Source of the DNA: Ascidiimonas sp046199005
Lineage (GTDB): Bacteria; Bacteroidota; Bacteroidia; Flavobacteriales; Flavobacteriaceae
Direction of reading: 5' to 3'
Length of the DNA stretch: 64,000 nucleotides
NCBI GenBank assembly: GCA_046199005.1
Contig: CP176050.1
Location: forward strand, 1,364,001-1,428,000
The notes beneath the pieces were generated by a model. It was not told the origin of the DNA, ran no database searches, and saw nothing but the letters and a program-made list of their open reading frames with translations. This document shows positions 10,996 through 20,800 of the stretch, piece by piece. The translations under genes were made by a program, and so were the position numbers. Position 1 is the stretch's first letter. Every line of letters starts with the position of its first letter.

Positions 10996-11336
10996 TTAAT
11001 ACATGATTTTAATTTAATGAACTGATGATCCAGGGTTATCTCTCGTTCCTGTTTGGTTATCAAAGGATAAATTCATTCATCAAACCTATTCTCGATCTCT
11101 GTAGATATAAATACATACAAGTAGTACATCGCTTTTGTGCTTCACAAAGAGCTGATTGCTGGTAACATGTAAGAACAAAATTATTCACCTAGAATCTTAA
11201 AGACTAGTAACATTGATTTTAATTTCAACAATACGACTATTTAAAATTATTGCCAAAACAAAAAGTTAAGCTTTTGTCAATTCAGCTATGAAGTGAAAAA
11301 AGCATTGCGGAAGAAATTAATCTAATTCAAAAGAAA
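10996..11336 (+). other. 341-bp gap between NRPS genes
   Basis: No open frame or RNA gene was recognised. It holds two weak inverted repeats, near 11132-11153 (cttttgtg/cacaaag) and near 11258-11279 (acaaaa/ttttgt). Neither is followed by a clean T-run in the sense direction, so no terminator is called. The length is unusual for an intra-operon gap, so an internal promoter is possible, but no good TAnnTTTG element was found. Confidence 0.5.
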
Positions 11337-14300
11337 ATGGAAGAGTTATTATTGAAACTGAAAAGCCTTGACGTACGCGTTGGTGTCGCAGACGACAATC
11401 TCAAATTAAGCATTCCTGAAAATGTTGATGAATCTCTTTTTATTGAAGAAGTAAGACATTATAAAGCAGAACTCATCCATTATTTAAAAACCCATCAGGA
11501 TACGAAAGCTCAATTTTCTAACATTCCTAAAGTTCAGGAAAATTCGATAGTACGCTTAACCCCTGCTCAAGAAAGAATGTATATTTTTCAGGAAATGGTA
11601 AAAGATTCTATCGCCTACAATATACCTGTTGTAATAGAAATCATTGGACCATTGGATAAAGATATTCTTCAGGAATCATTGCAAACACTTGTTAATCGTC
11701 ATGAGAGTCTAAGAACTTATTTTGAGTTAGATGAAAATCATCAACCTGTACAAAAGGTTTTAAGCAATTTAGATTATATGATGGATTATTCATCGTGTGA
11801 AGAAGACGAAGTTAACGATATCATAGCTAATTTTTCGAGACCGTTTCAACTAAACCAGGCTCCTTTGTGGAGAGCTAGTTTAGTTCAAGTAAATAGTGAA
11901 AAGTTTATGTTTTTGATAGATTTTCATCATATCATCACTGATGGTGTTTCCACAGAAATTTTTGTTAATGATTTGATGAATCTCTATTCAGGACGTGTAC
12001 TTCCCGAACAAACATTGCAATACCGTGACTACGCAAACTGGTATTTTAGTCCTCAACACCAAGAGTTTGTAGAAAAACAGCGTACATTTTGGAAGACAGA
12101 ACTAGAAGGTTATCTTAAGAAAGTAACGTTACCCTTAGACCATGATAGACCTAAAAAGCTATCGTTTGATGGAAAAATTCTCTCTTATAATATTGATTCT
12201 CAAAGAAAAAAGGTTCTTGACGATGTTTGTAAAACTACCGAATCATCGCTTTTTGTAGTACTGTTATCAATTTTCGGAATTTTACAATCAAAGTTGACAG
12301 GGGCTGAGGATGTTGTAATAGGAACTCCGGTAGCAGGACGCAGGCATTCTCAGTTACAACGGGTTATCGGTATGTTCGTAAACACACTGCCACTTCGTGT
12401 AAAACCTAAAAAAGAAAATGCCTTTTCTGATTATTTGAGAGAAGTACGATTAAATACTTTAGAATGTTTTGATAATCAAGAATTTCCATATGAGCAAATT
12501 GTTGAAGAATTAAAATTGAACAGAGATAACGACAGTAACCCATTTATTAATACAGTTATCTCTTTGCACAACATAGAGCAGACCGAATTAAAGATTAATG
12601 ACCTTCAAATAAAAGCATTAGAAGTTGAAAAGTTTACATCAAAATTTGATTTGACACTTCACTTTAAAGAGGAAAAAGACACGCTTAATTGTTCATTCGA
12701 ATACAATACAGCATTATTGGAAGAACGCACAATCGATCAACTGTTCAATTATCTTGTAAATATTATTGACCAAATTAGTGATAATTTAAGCATAAGGCTT
12801 GGGGAAATTTCATTGCTCGATGCAAATTCTCAAACCAATCTTTTAAACGTAAACAATTTCGTTGGTACAGGTTTTCCTGAACATGAAACCATAATTTCTT
12901 TGTTCGAAAAACAGGTAGAAAAAACATCAGATAAGGTCGCACTTACCTATAAAGACACATCGCTTACCTATAAGGAATTAAATGCAAGAGCAAACAAGTT
13001 AGCAAGCTTATTGCAAGCTAATGGAGTTCAGAGAGGCCAGGTGATCGGTCTTGCTATGGAAAAGACTGCTGATGTGGTAGTTGGAATGCTTGGTATTTTG
13101 AAAGCAGGAGGCGCTTATTTACCTATTGATCTGTCACATCCGCAACAGCGTATAGATTATATTGTAAAAAACAGTGAGCTCAAGATCATGCTGACTTCAG
13201 AAGATGTAGAATTGCAGTTGGCCGACAACGCCATTAATAAACTGTATTTTGAGGACGCAATGAATCAGGATACGGTAGACAACCCGATTCTTATCAATTC
13301 TCCTAGAGATCTGTGTTATGTGCTTTACACTTCGGGTACCACAGGTAATCCCAAAGGGGTTATGATTGAGCACTTAAATGTAGTGAGACTGTTTTTTAAT
13401 GATAAATTTCAATTTGAATTTGACGAAAATGATGTCTGGACGATGTTTCACAGTCATTGTTTTGATATCAGTGTTTGGGAGTTATATGGTGCACTCTTGC
13501 GAGGTGGCGAAGTGATCATTATTCCGCCTGAAATATCTAGAGAACCCAAAACGTATCTGGATATGGTAAAACAGAAAGGTGTAACAGTTCTAAATCAGAC
13601 ACCTACTGGTTTTTACAATCTGCTTGCTGAAGCAAAAAAGACAAGTTTCGAGTTTCCCAATGTTCGCTATGTAGTATTTGGAGGTGAAGCTTTGAGTCCG
13701 TCACGATTAAAAGAATGGGCCGAGGCAAATCCTAAATGTAAATTGATCAATATGTACGGAATCACTGAAACAACCGTTCATACCACTTTTAAAGAAATAG
13801 GAACGCAGGAGATTGAAACGAATACCAGTAATCTGGGAAGACCCCTGCCAACGGTTTCTGTTTATCTTTTGGATGAAGATCTCAAGCCCGTTCCAAAAGG
13901 AGTTATTGGAGAAATATACGTAGGGGGTGAGGGTGTAGGTAGAGGCTATCTCAATAACGAAGAGCTTACCCAATCCCGATTTTTGAAAAATCCGTTTCAC
14001 GAAAACGTACGCTTGTACCGCTCTGGAGATTTGGCGGTACAGTTAGAAAACGACGAATTAGTTTACAAAGGTCGCTGCGATCATCAGGTACAGTTGCGAG
14101 GTTTCAGAATTGAGTTAGGAGAAATTGAACACCATCTCAATGAGCATACATCAATTGAAAACACAGTGGTCATCGTGAAACATGACGATAAAGAACAACC
14201 TTATTTGTGTGCATACTTTGTAAGTGAACAAGAATTAAGTGTAGAGCATTTAAGAGCTTACCTTCAGGAAAGAGTACCCTCTTATATGATACCTTCTTAC

Positions 14301-17300
14301 TTTATTAAAATAGAAAGCATACCCTATACGGTAAATAATAAGGTTGCTAAAAATTTACTTCCAGAGCCAGTTATTCAGGAATTGTCTAATTATAAGGCAC
14401 CAGAAACCAAAGAACAACAAAAAATTGCAAAGATCTGGGAGGAACACCTGAAAGTAGAAACCGTTGGTATCAACGATAATTTTTTTGCTCTGGGAGGTGA
14501 TTCAATTAAGGCGATCGGACTGGTTTCAAAAATGAACGACGCCTTAAACGCATCGCTTTCCATCGCTGATATTTACTCGAATTCAACGGTTGCCGAATTA
14601 AGTGAATACCTCAAGACAGCAAATGTTTCTTCTAAGAACATCCTTCAGGCTAAAGAAATAATTGCGGAGTTTCAGGAAAAGTACGCTGAGAAAACGGGTG
14701 AGAACGAAGCGTACGAAGCAATTTATCCGATGAACGGAGTTGAGAAAGGAATGATTTTTCATTCTCTTAAAGGCAAATCGGTAGCAGAGAGTGATCAAAT
14801 AGACGACATCGTGTATCATGAACATGTATCCTTTCAAATACCTAATGAGAAATTTGATTTTTCCATTTTTAGCAAGGCAGTAGAATTACTGGTAGAAAAA
14901 CATGCTGTTTTCAGAAAAGTATTCGATCTTGAAAACCAGGCTCATATAGTACTTAAGAATATTGAACCAGATGTCGATTATCTAGATGCCAGCGATGTTT
15001 TTGAAAAAGACATACCGGCCTACATCAAAGAGGTAAGGGAAAAAGGGATTCGAAAAAAGACAGGATTGTCATTTTCTGTTCTCTGGAGTATAACGGTTGT
15101 AAAATTTAAAACCTATCATTATCTCATATTCAATTTTCATCATTCGTTGCTTGACGGATGGAGTCTACATGCGTTTCAGGCAGAACTCAGTGAGGTTAGT
15201 GCAGCGCTCATCGAAAATGATCTATTTGTGCCTCAACCCCTTGAAGTGTCTTATTATGATCAAATTGTTCATGAAACAGCAGCCACTTTAAGCGAGGATA
15301 ATAAGGCATTCTGGAAAAAAGAGTTTGACGGTTACCAAAGATTTGAACTACCAAAAACTGGGCAAGCGCATCAACAGAAAACAAAGTTGCATAGTCTCGG
15401 AGATGAATTTAAGGCTCCTTTAGAGAAACTTGCAATGAAATACAACACTTCTGTCAAGCATCTTTGTTTTGCCGCATATGTATTTGCGATGAAAATGATC
15501 TCTTTTAAAGATGATTTCACAGTAGGTTTTACTACCAACAACCGTCCGGTTAAACAAGGGGGTGAAAAGCTGCTGGGTTGTTTCCTGAATACACTGCCAT
15601 TTAGAACGAGAATTCCTGCCGGTTTACACTGGGGTGAATACATAAGTTATATTGATGGAAAGCTAAAGGAACTAAAAAAGTACGACAGTATGCCCCTGTA
15701 TAAAGTGGTAGAAATTGTTGGAGATGTTACCAATGATCAAAATCCAATGTTCGATGTGTTTTTTAACTATATCGACTTTCACGTACTCGATGATCTTGCA
15801 GATCAAATAACAGATTGGGGTGATATTGATTATTATAACTTTTTGGTAACGAACAATCCATTAGAAATGCATTTTGATGCGTTTCAAAACAAACTAAATT
15901 TATGGGTAACTTATTCTACTTCAGTGATTGATGAAGAGGTGGCATTTAAATTGGCAACATATGTTAAGAATGTTTTCAAAGCATTTATTGAACATGAAGA
16001 CCAATTGGTTGATCAACAATTTGTGCTTGGTACACCAGAAATGAATTCCCTGTACAATATGGGTACTTCTGAAATCGAGAACATTTCAGGGAAAACAGTG
16101 ATCAGTGAGTTTCAACAATGCGTTAAGAAATCTCCGAAGGCTTTAGCGATCGTTTTTGAAGAAGAATTTATGTCTTATGAAGATTTAGACTTGCTATCGA
16201 CGGAATGGGCGGGTGCATTAATGCAAAATGGTGTAAAAAAAGGAAACATTGTTTCTCTTTATATGGATCGTTCGGTGGAAATGATTGTAGCCATGTTGTC
16301 TATCATGAAATGTGGAGCTGCTTATTTACCTCTCAATCCTGATCAACCGGAAGCGATATCAAATCGAATGCTAGAAGAAAGCGAAAGTGTGTGCACCATC
16401 ACAAACAGGGATATTTCTTCAGAGTCCGTTTTGGCTAATCACAATTGTATCCATTTTGAAAGATTAAATGAGTATAAAATTACAGAAGTCAGTTTGTCTT
16501 TACCTGAGCAGGATGATCTGGCATACGTAATCTATACATCAGGATCTACCGGGCAATCTAAAGGAGTCATGGTTAACCATAAGAACATTATAAACCTTAT
16601 CAGTTTTGAAAGCAAAGATCTTGGGTTGAATGAAAACGATAAAATTTTACAGTTTTCGCCCTACTATTTTGATGTTTCCGTACAGCAAATATGGTTAGCA
16701 TTAACCACAGGAGCGAGACTGGTATTGGTTTCGAAAGAGAAACTTGCAGATCCTTTTGAGTTTGTAAGGTATGTAGAGGCTCAGAAAATAACGATGTTGA
16801 ACATGACACCTTCCTATTTAGAAAAGCTTGATATACCATCATCAGATTATCTGCGGATTATTGCTACATCGGGGGAGGAATGTAAACCAGAGCTGGCGAG
16901 AAAATATGTACCGACATATGATTTCTACAACGAGTACGGTCCTACAGAAACAACGGTGATATGCACAAAAGCGAAAATCACCACCACGCATTTGGAAAAA
17001 AGTAAATTACCCATCGGGAAACCAATACCCAATACTACGGCTTATATTCTTGATGAATCTCTAAATTTTATGCCCGAAGGTTTCACAGGAGAACTCTATA
17101 TGTCTGGAGCTTGCGTTGCAGAAGGATATTTGAACAGGGCTGATTTGACTAAAGAGCTGTTTATCGAGAACCCTCATGGCGATGGTTTACTTTACAAGAC
17201 CGGTGATATGGCAAGATGGAATAAAGACGGTGATCTTGAATACATGGGTAGAAAAGATGAGCAGGTAAAATTCAACGGCATTAGAATTGAGCCGGAAGAA

Positions 17301-17855
17301 ATAGAGGCTTCTCTCAAAATAATGGAAGGTATTGATGATGCACTGGCAGTAGTTAAAGAAATTGAAGGTAAGAAATACTTCGTTTCCTATTACCTCTCGA
17401 ACGAGCCCATACCGGAAGATAGGATTAGAGAACATTTGTTAAACTATATCCCTGTAAGTATTATTCCAACCCATTTTATGAGGTTAGAAACTTTTCCGTT
17501 AACAGCAAATGGCAAACTAGATAAAAATAATTTACCACTGCCAGAGATAGCTAGAAGAGAATTTGAACCTCCCAAAACATCCATAGAAATTCAATTGGCT
17601 CAGATCTGGGCAGAACTTTTAGGCATGAAAGAAGATGCTATAAGTATCTATGATACGTTTTTTGAGCTAGGTGGTAATTCTTTGAATGCCATTACCTTAT
17701 CGAATAAGATCTTAAAAACATTCTCAGTAGAGTTTACGATAAAGGATGTCTTTATAAAGCAGACTATAAAAGGGATTGCAGATTATATAGCTACCGTTCA
17801 TCAGATGAGTAGTACAGGAGAAACTGAATTTGAAAATGCAAAACTGATATTATGA
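11337..17855 (+). CDS. NRPS, docking-C-A-T-C-A-T (two modules)
   Basis: A 2172-aa synthetase. Residues 1-52 form a TubC-like N-terminal docking domain (MEELLLKLKSLDVRVGVADD...). C1 has LTPAQERM at about 75 and HHIITDG at about 197. A1 has YTSGTTG near 664 and pocket residues DIWNVGMVHK, close to the Thr code (DFWNIGMVHK). The first T domain reads GGDSIKA near 1052. C2 starts YPMNGVEKGMIFHSL near 1131 and has HHSLLDGWS near 1268. This start resembles D-Cl-type condensation domains, yet no epimerase precedes it. A2 has YTSGSTG near 1734 and pocket DVQNASEVIK, which I cannot assign. The last T domain is GGNSLNA near 2112, with tail ENAKLIL. The stop overlaps the next start by ATGA, indicating translational coupling to the giant NRPS. 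Confidence 0.95.
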   Translation: MEELLLKLKSLDVRVGVADDNLKLSIPENVDESLFIEEVRHYKAELIHYLKTHQDTKAQFSNIPKVQENSIVRLTPAQERMYIFQEMVKDSIAYNIPVVIEIIGPLDKDILQESLQTLVNRHESLRTYFELDENHQPVQKVLSNLDYMMDYSSCEEDEVNDIIANFSRPFQLNQAPLWRASLVQVNSEKFMFLIDFHHIITDGVSTEIFVNDLMNLYSGRVLPEQTLQYRDYANWYFSPQHQEFVEKQRTFWKTELEGYLKKVTLPLDHDRPKKLSFDGKILSYNIDSQRKKVLDDVCKTTESSLFVVLLSIFGILQSKLTGAEDVVIGTPVAGRRHSQLQRVIGMFVNTLPLRVKPKKENAFSDYLREVRLNTLECFDNQEFPYEQIVEELKLNRDNDSNPFINTVISLHNIEQTELKINDLQIKALEVEKFTSKFDLTLHFKEEKDTLNCSFEYNTALLEERTIDQLFNYLVNIIDQISDNLSIRLGEISLLDANSQTNLLNVNNFVGTGFPEHETIISLFEKQVEKTSDKVALTYKDTSLTYKELNARANKLASLLQANGVQRGQVIGLAMEKTADVVVGMLGILKAGGAYLPIDLSHPQQRIDYIVKNSELKIMLTSEDVELQLADNAINKLYFEDAMNQDTVDNPILINSPRDLCYVLYTSGTTGNPKGVMIEHLNVVRLFFNDKFQFEFDENDVWTMFHSHCFDISVWELYGALLRGGEVIIIPPEISREPKTYLDMVKQKGVTVLNQTPTGFYNLLAEAKKTSFEFPNVRYVVFGGEALSPSRLKEWAEANPKCKLINMYGITETTVHTTFKEIGTQEIETNTSNLGRPLPTVSVYLLDEDLKPVPKGVIGEIYVGGEGVGRGYLNNEELTQSRFLKNPFHENVRLYRSGDLAVQLENDELVYKGRCDHQVQLRGFRIELGEIEHHLNEHTSIENTVVIVKHDDKEQPYLCAYFVSEQELSVEHLRAYLQERVPSYMIPSYFIKIESIPYTVNNKVAKNLLPEPVIQELSNYKAPETKEQQKIAKIWEEHLKVETVGINDNFFALGGDSIKAIGLVSKMNDALNASLSIADIYSNSTVAELSEYLKTANVSSKNILQAKEIIAEFQEKYAEKTGENEAYEAIYPMNGVEKGMIFHSLKGKSVAESDQIDDIVYHEHVSFQIPNEKFDFSIFSKAVELLVEKHAVFRKVFDLENQAHIVLKNIEPDVDYLDASDVFEKDIPAYIKEVREKGIRKKTGLSFSVLWSITVVKFKTYHYLIFNFHHSLLDGWSLHAFQAELSEVSAALIENDLFVPQPLEVSYYDQIVHETAATLSEDNKAFWKKEFDGYQRFELPKTGQAHQQKTKLHSLGDEFKAPLEKLAMKYNTSVKHLCFAAYVFAMKMISFKDDFTVGFTTNNRPVKQGGEKLLGCFLNTLPFRTRIPAGLHWGEYISYIDGKLKELKKYDSMPLYKVVEIVGDVTNDQNPMFDVFFNYIDFHVLDDLADQITDWGDIDYYNFLVTNNPLEMHFDAFQNKLNLWVTYSTSVIDEEVAFKLATYVKNVFKAFIEHEDQLVDQQFVLGTPEMNSLYNMGTSEIENISGKTVISEFQQCVKKSPKALAIVFEEEFMSYEDLDLLSTEWAGALMQNGVKKGNIVSLYMDRSVEMIVAMLSIMKCGAAYLPLNPDQPEAISNRMLEESESVCTITNRDISSESVLANHNCIHFERLNEYKITEVSLSLPEQDDLAYVIYTSGSTGQSKGVMVNHKNIINLISFESKDLGLNENDKILQFSPYYFDVSVQQIWLALTTGARLVLVSKEKLADPFEFVRYVEAQKITMLNMTPSYLEKLDIPSSDYLRIIATSGEECKPELARKYVPTYDFYNEYGPTETTVICTKAKITTTHLEKSKLPIGKPIPNTTAYILDESLNFMPEGFTGELYMSGACVAEGYLNRADLTKELFIENPHGDGLLYKTGDMARWNKDGDLEYMGRKDEQVKFNGIRIEPEEIEASLKIMEGIDDALAVVKEIEGKKYFVSYYLSNEPIPEDRIREHLLNYIPVSIIPTHFMRLETFPLTANGKLDKNNLPLPEIARREFEPPKTSIEIQLAQIWAELLGMKEDAISIYDTFFELGGNSLNAITLSNKILKTFSVEFTIKDVFIKQTIKGIADYIATVHQMSSTGETEFENAKLIL

Positions 17856-20800
17856 GAATAGATGAATTCATATCAGAATTAAGAGAAAAAAACATCATTG
17901 TAACGGTCAGAGAAGAGCAGTTGGCGATTCATGATCCGGATGATGCTTTGAATCCTCAGATCATCGCTGATTTAAAAGCTAAAAAGCCGGAAATTATTCG
18001 ATTCTTTCAGAAAATTTCCTTGCAAAAAGCTTTTCAAATGATCCATCCTGCACCGGTACAGGAATATTATCCGCTCACCTCTGCCCAAAGAAGGATGTAT
18101 TTTCTTCAGCAACTGGATAAAAAGTCAACGGCATATAACATGCCCATGGTTTTTGAAATAGGAAACAATATAGACAAACAACTTCTTACCAATGCCTTTA
18201 AGTCTTTGGTAGCGCGTCACGAAAGTCTTCGTACAGTCTTTATTGATATCGATGGGGTGCCCATGCAGAAAATCATGGAAGCTTCAGATTTCGATGTATC
18301 TTTCAAAAAATGTGATCGGAGCGACTTAGATAGATGCATTCAAAATTTGATCCGACCTTTTGACCTAAACACCGAATACCCTATAAGAATCTGCATCATT
18401 TCTACCGAAGATAAGAAGCATTTTCTATTTATAGATACACATCATATCGTGAGTGACCTAGCCTCAAATGGGGTGATCATTAAAGACCTCATGAGTTTTT
18501 ATCAGGGTCTATCCGCTCCCGATCTCCTGCTACAGTACAAAGATTATGCCGTCTGGCAGCAAGAAGAGGCTCAGCGCGCCGCATTAGAGAAGCACAAGGA
18601 GTTTTGGCTTTCTGAATTTGAAGAAGAATTTTATCCTTTAGAATTACCGACTTCTTCAGAAAGACCATTAGTTAAAAATAATAAAGGTGCTTCGTATGAT
18701 TTTAGTCTGGATGCCGAAAGCTTGAACGGACTTAAAAAGATATCGGATGAAAATGGGGCGACAATTTTTATGACCCTGCTCGCTATCTATTATGTGTTAT
18801 TAAGTAAGCTTTCGAATTCAGATGATATTATTGTAGGAGCTCCGGTTTCTGGAAGATCTCATCCTGATCTCGAATCTATTGTGGGTATGTTTGTTAATAC
18901 GTTACCTATTAGGAGTAAAGTGAACGGCCAATTAGGATTTACAGATTTTCTAAAGATCATAAAGCAGAAAGTGCTGGAGGGTATAGATCATCAGTACTAT
19001 GAATACGAAAGCCTGATAGAAGAGCTAAAAATCACTAGAGATACATCAAGGAATCCTTTGTTTGATGTAATGTTTGTCTTTCACAAATCTACAATATCAG
19101 CATCAGATCCGCTAGCCGCTGCCTTAAAACCTTACAATGGTGAAGTAACTACCTCTAAATTCGATATTACGCTTTCCTGTATAGAAAAGCAAGAGCATTT
19201 GCAATGTAATTTCGAATATTATACCGAGATATTTGATATTCAAATCATAAAGTCTTTTGCCAATCATTTTAAACAGTTGGTAGCATTAATTCTAAAAGAT
19301 CCGAGTTCTAGAATTTCACAAATAAATCTTTTAGATGATAAAATGCATACGGTTTTGTTGGACTCATATAATCAAACATCTGCGAATTATGATCTGGATG
19401 AAACCGTTTTAGAGATGTTCAAAAAGCAGGTTCAGAGCACCCCAGATGCAGTTGCATTGGCAGATAAGGAAACCTCGGTAAGTTACAAGGAGCTGGAATT
19501 ACGATCTGACTTCTGGGCATCATCATTAATAGCTTCAGGTGTTGCTGCAAATTCAATAGTAGGTCTTGTCATGACTCGTTCTGTAGAGATGATCACTTCT
19601 ATTTTGGCAGTACTAAAGACCGGTGCCGCATATGTCCCTATAAATCCAGATCAGCCCATGGCCAGAACGGATTATATGTTATCAGAATGTGATGTTTCTT
19701 ATGTAATAACCAATAAACCAGATTTTTTAAGTCTTGAAAGCAAGAAATATGCCTGTTTCTCGCCCGAAATGTTGGATGAAGCATCGACTCATACTGCGCA
19801 AGACTTACCAGAGGTAACAACTTCGAATCTAGCCTACATAATCTACACCTCCGGTTCTACAGGAAAACCTAAAGGTGTTATGATCCGCCACCGTTCATTA
19901 ACTAATTTCGTTAACTACGGACAAGAATTTTTTGGTATTTCAAGCAGTGATCGAATATTACAGTTTTCACCCTATTACTTTGATGTATCGGTAGAGCAAA
20001 TATGGCTGTCATTAACAACGGGGGCTTCCTTAATTCTTGTAGATAATGAAACACTACTGGATCGCGAGCGTTTCATAGATTATATTTCTTCACAAGCAAT
20101 CACGCATTTAAATCTTACACCTTCATATTTGGAGAAGATGGACCTCCCTCGTTTAGAGCATTTAAAACGTATCGTAGTTTCCGGTGAAGCCTGTAAGCCT
20201 ACTTTAGCATTAAAATACTGTAAAGACTACGATTTTTATAATGAATACGGTCCCACGGAAGCAACTATTATCTCTGTTTCCTGTAAAATCGAATCTGGTG
20301 ATGTGAAGGGTGGACGGTTACCCATAGGAAAACCCATCCCTAATACAAAAGCCTATATTTTAGACAGAAATGGAGAGCTACTTCCTCCGGGTATAGCCGG
20401 AGAACTCTACCTTAGTGGTGCTAATTTAGCCGAAGGTTATATAAATCAACCTGAATTAACCCAAAAAAGTTTTCTCGAAAATCCTTTTGAAGAGGGCAAG
20501 ATCTATCGTACGGGTGATATTGCCAAATGGAATAGTAATGGTATGCTAATCTATCTGGGGCGTAATGACGATCAGGTAAAGTTACGCGGATATCGAATAG
20601 AGTTAGGAGAAATAGAAACACAACTGGAGAAAATCAAGGGGATTGACTCTTCTGTAGTTGTTGTCTCTGGTAAGGAAGACAGGCAACAGTTAGTAGCTTA
20701 TGTTAAAGGAAAAGAACACCTTGAAAGTGAGCAAATTATATCAAAATTAAAGGAGTCTTTACCTGTTTATATGATTCCGTCCGTTTTTATTTGGTTAGAA

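Noticed and set aside
11132..11153. Hairpin in the gap between NRPS genes considered as a terminator
   Set aside because: The stem is imperfect and no T-run follows; the same-strand NRPS genes are probably read through.
15000..15850. Second C domain of the 2172-aa protein considered as an epimerase
   Set aside because: It is followed directly by an A domain and carries HHSLLDGWS with a C-type start; epimerase motifs are absent.
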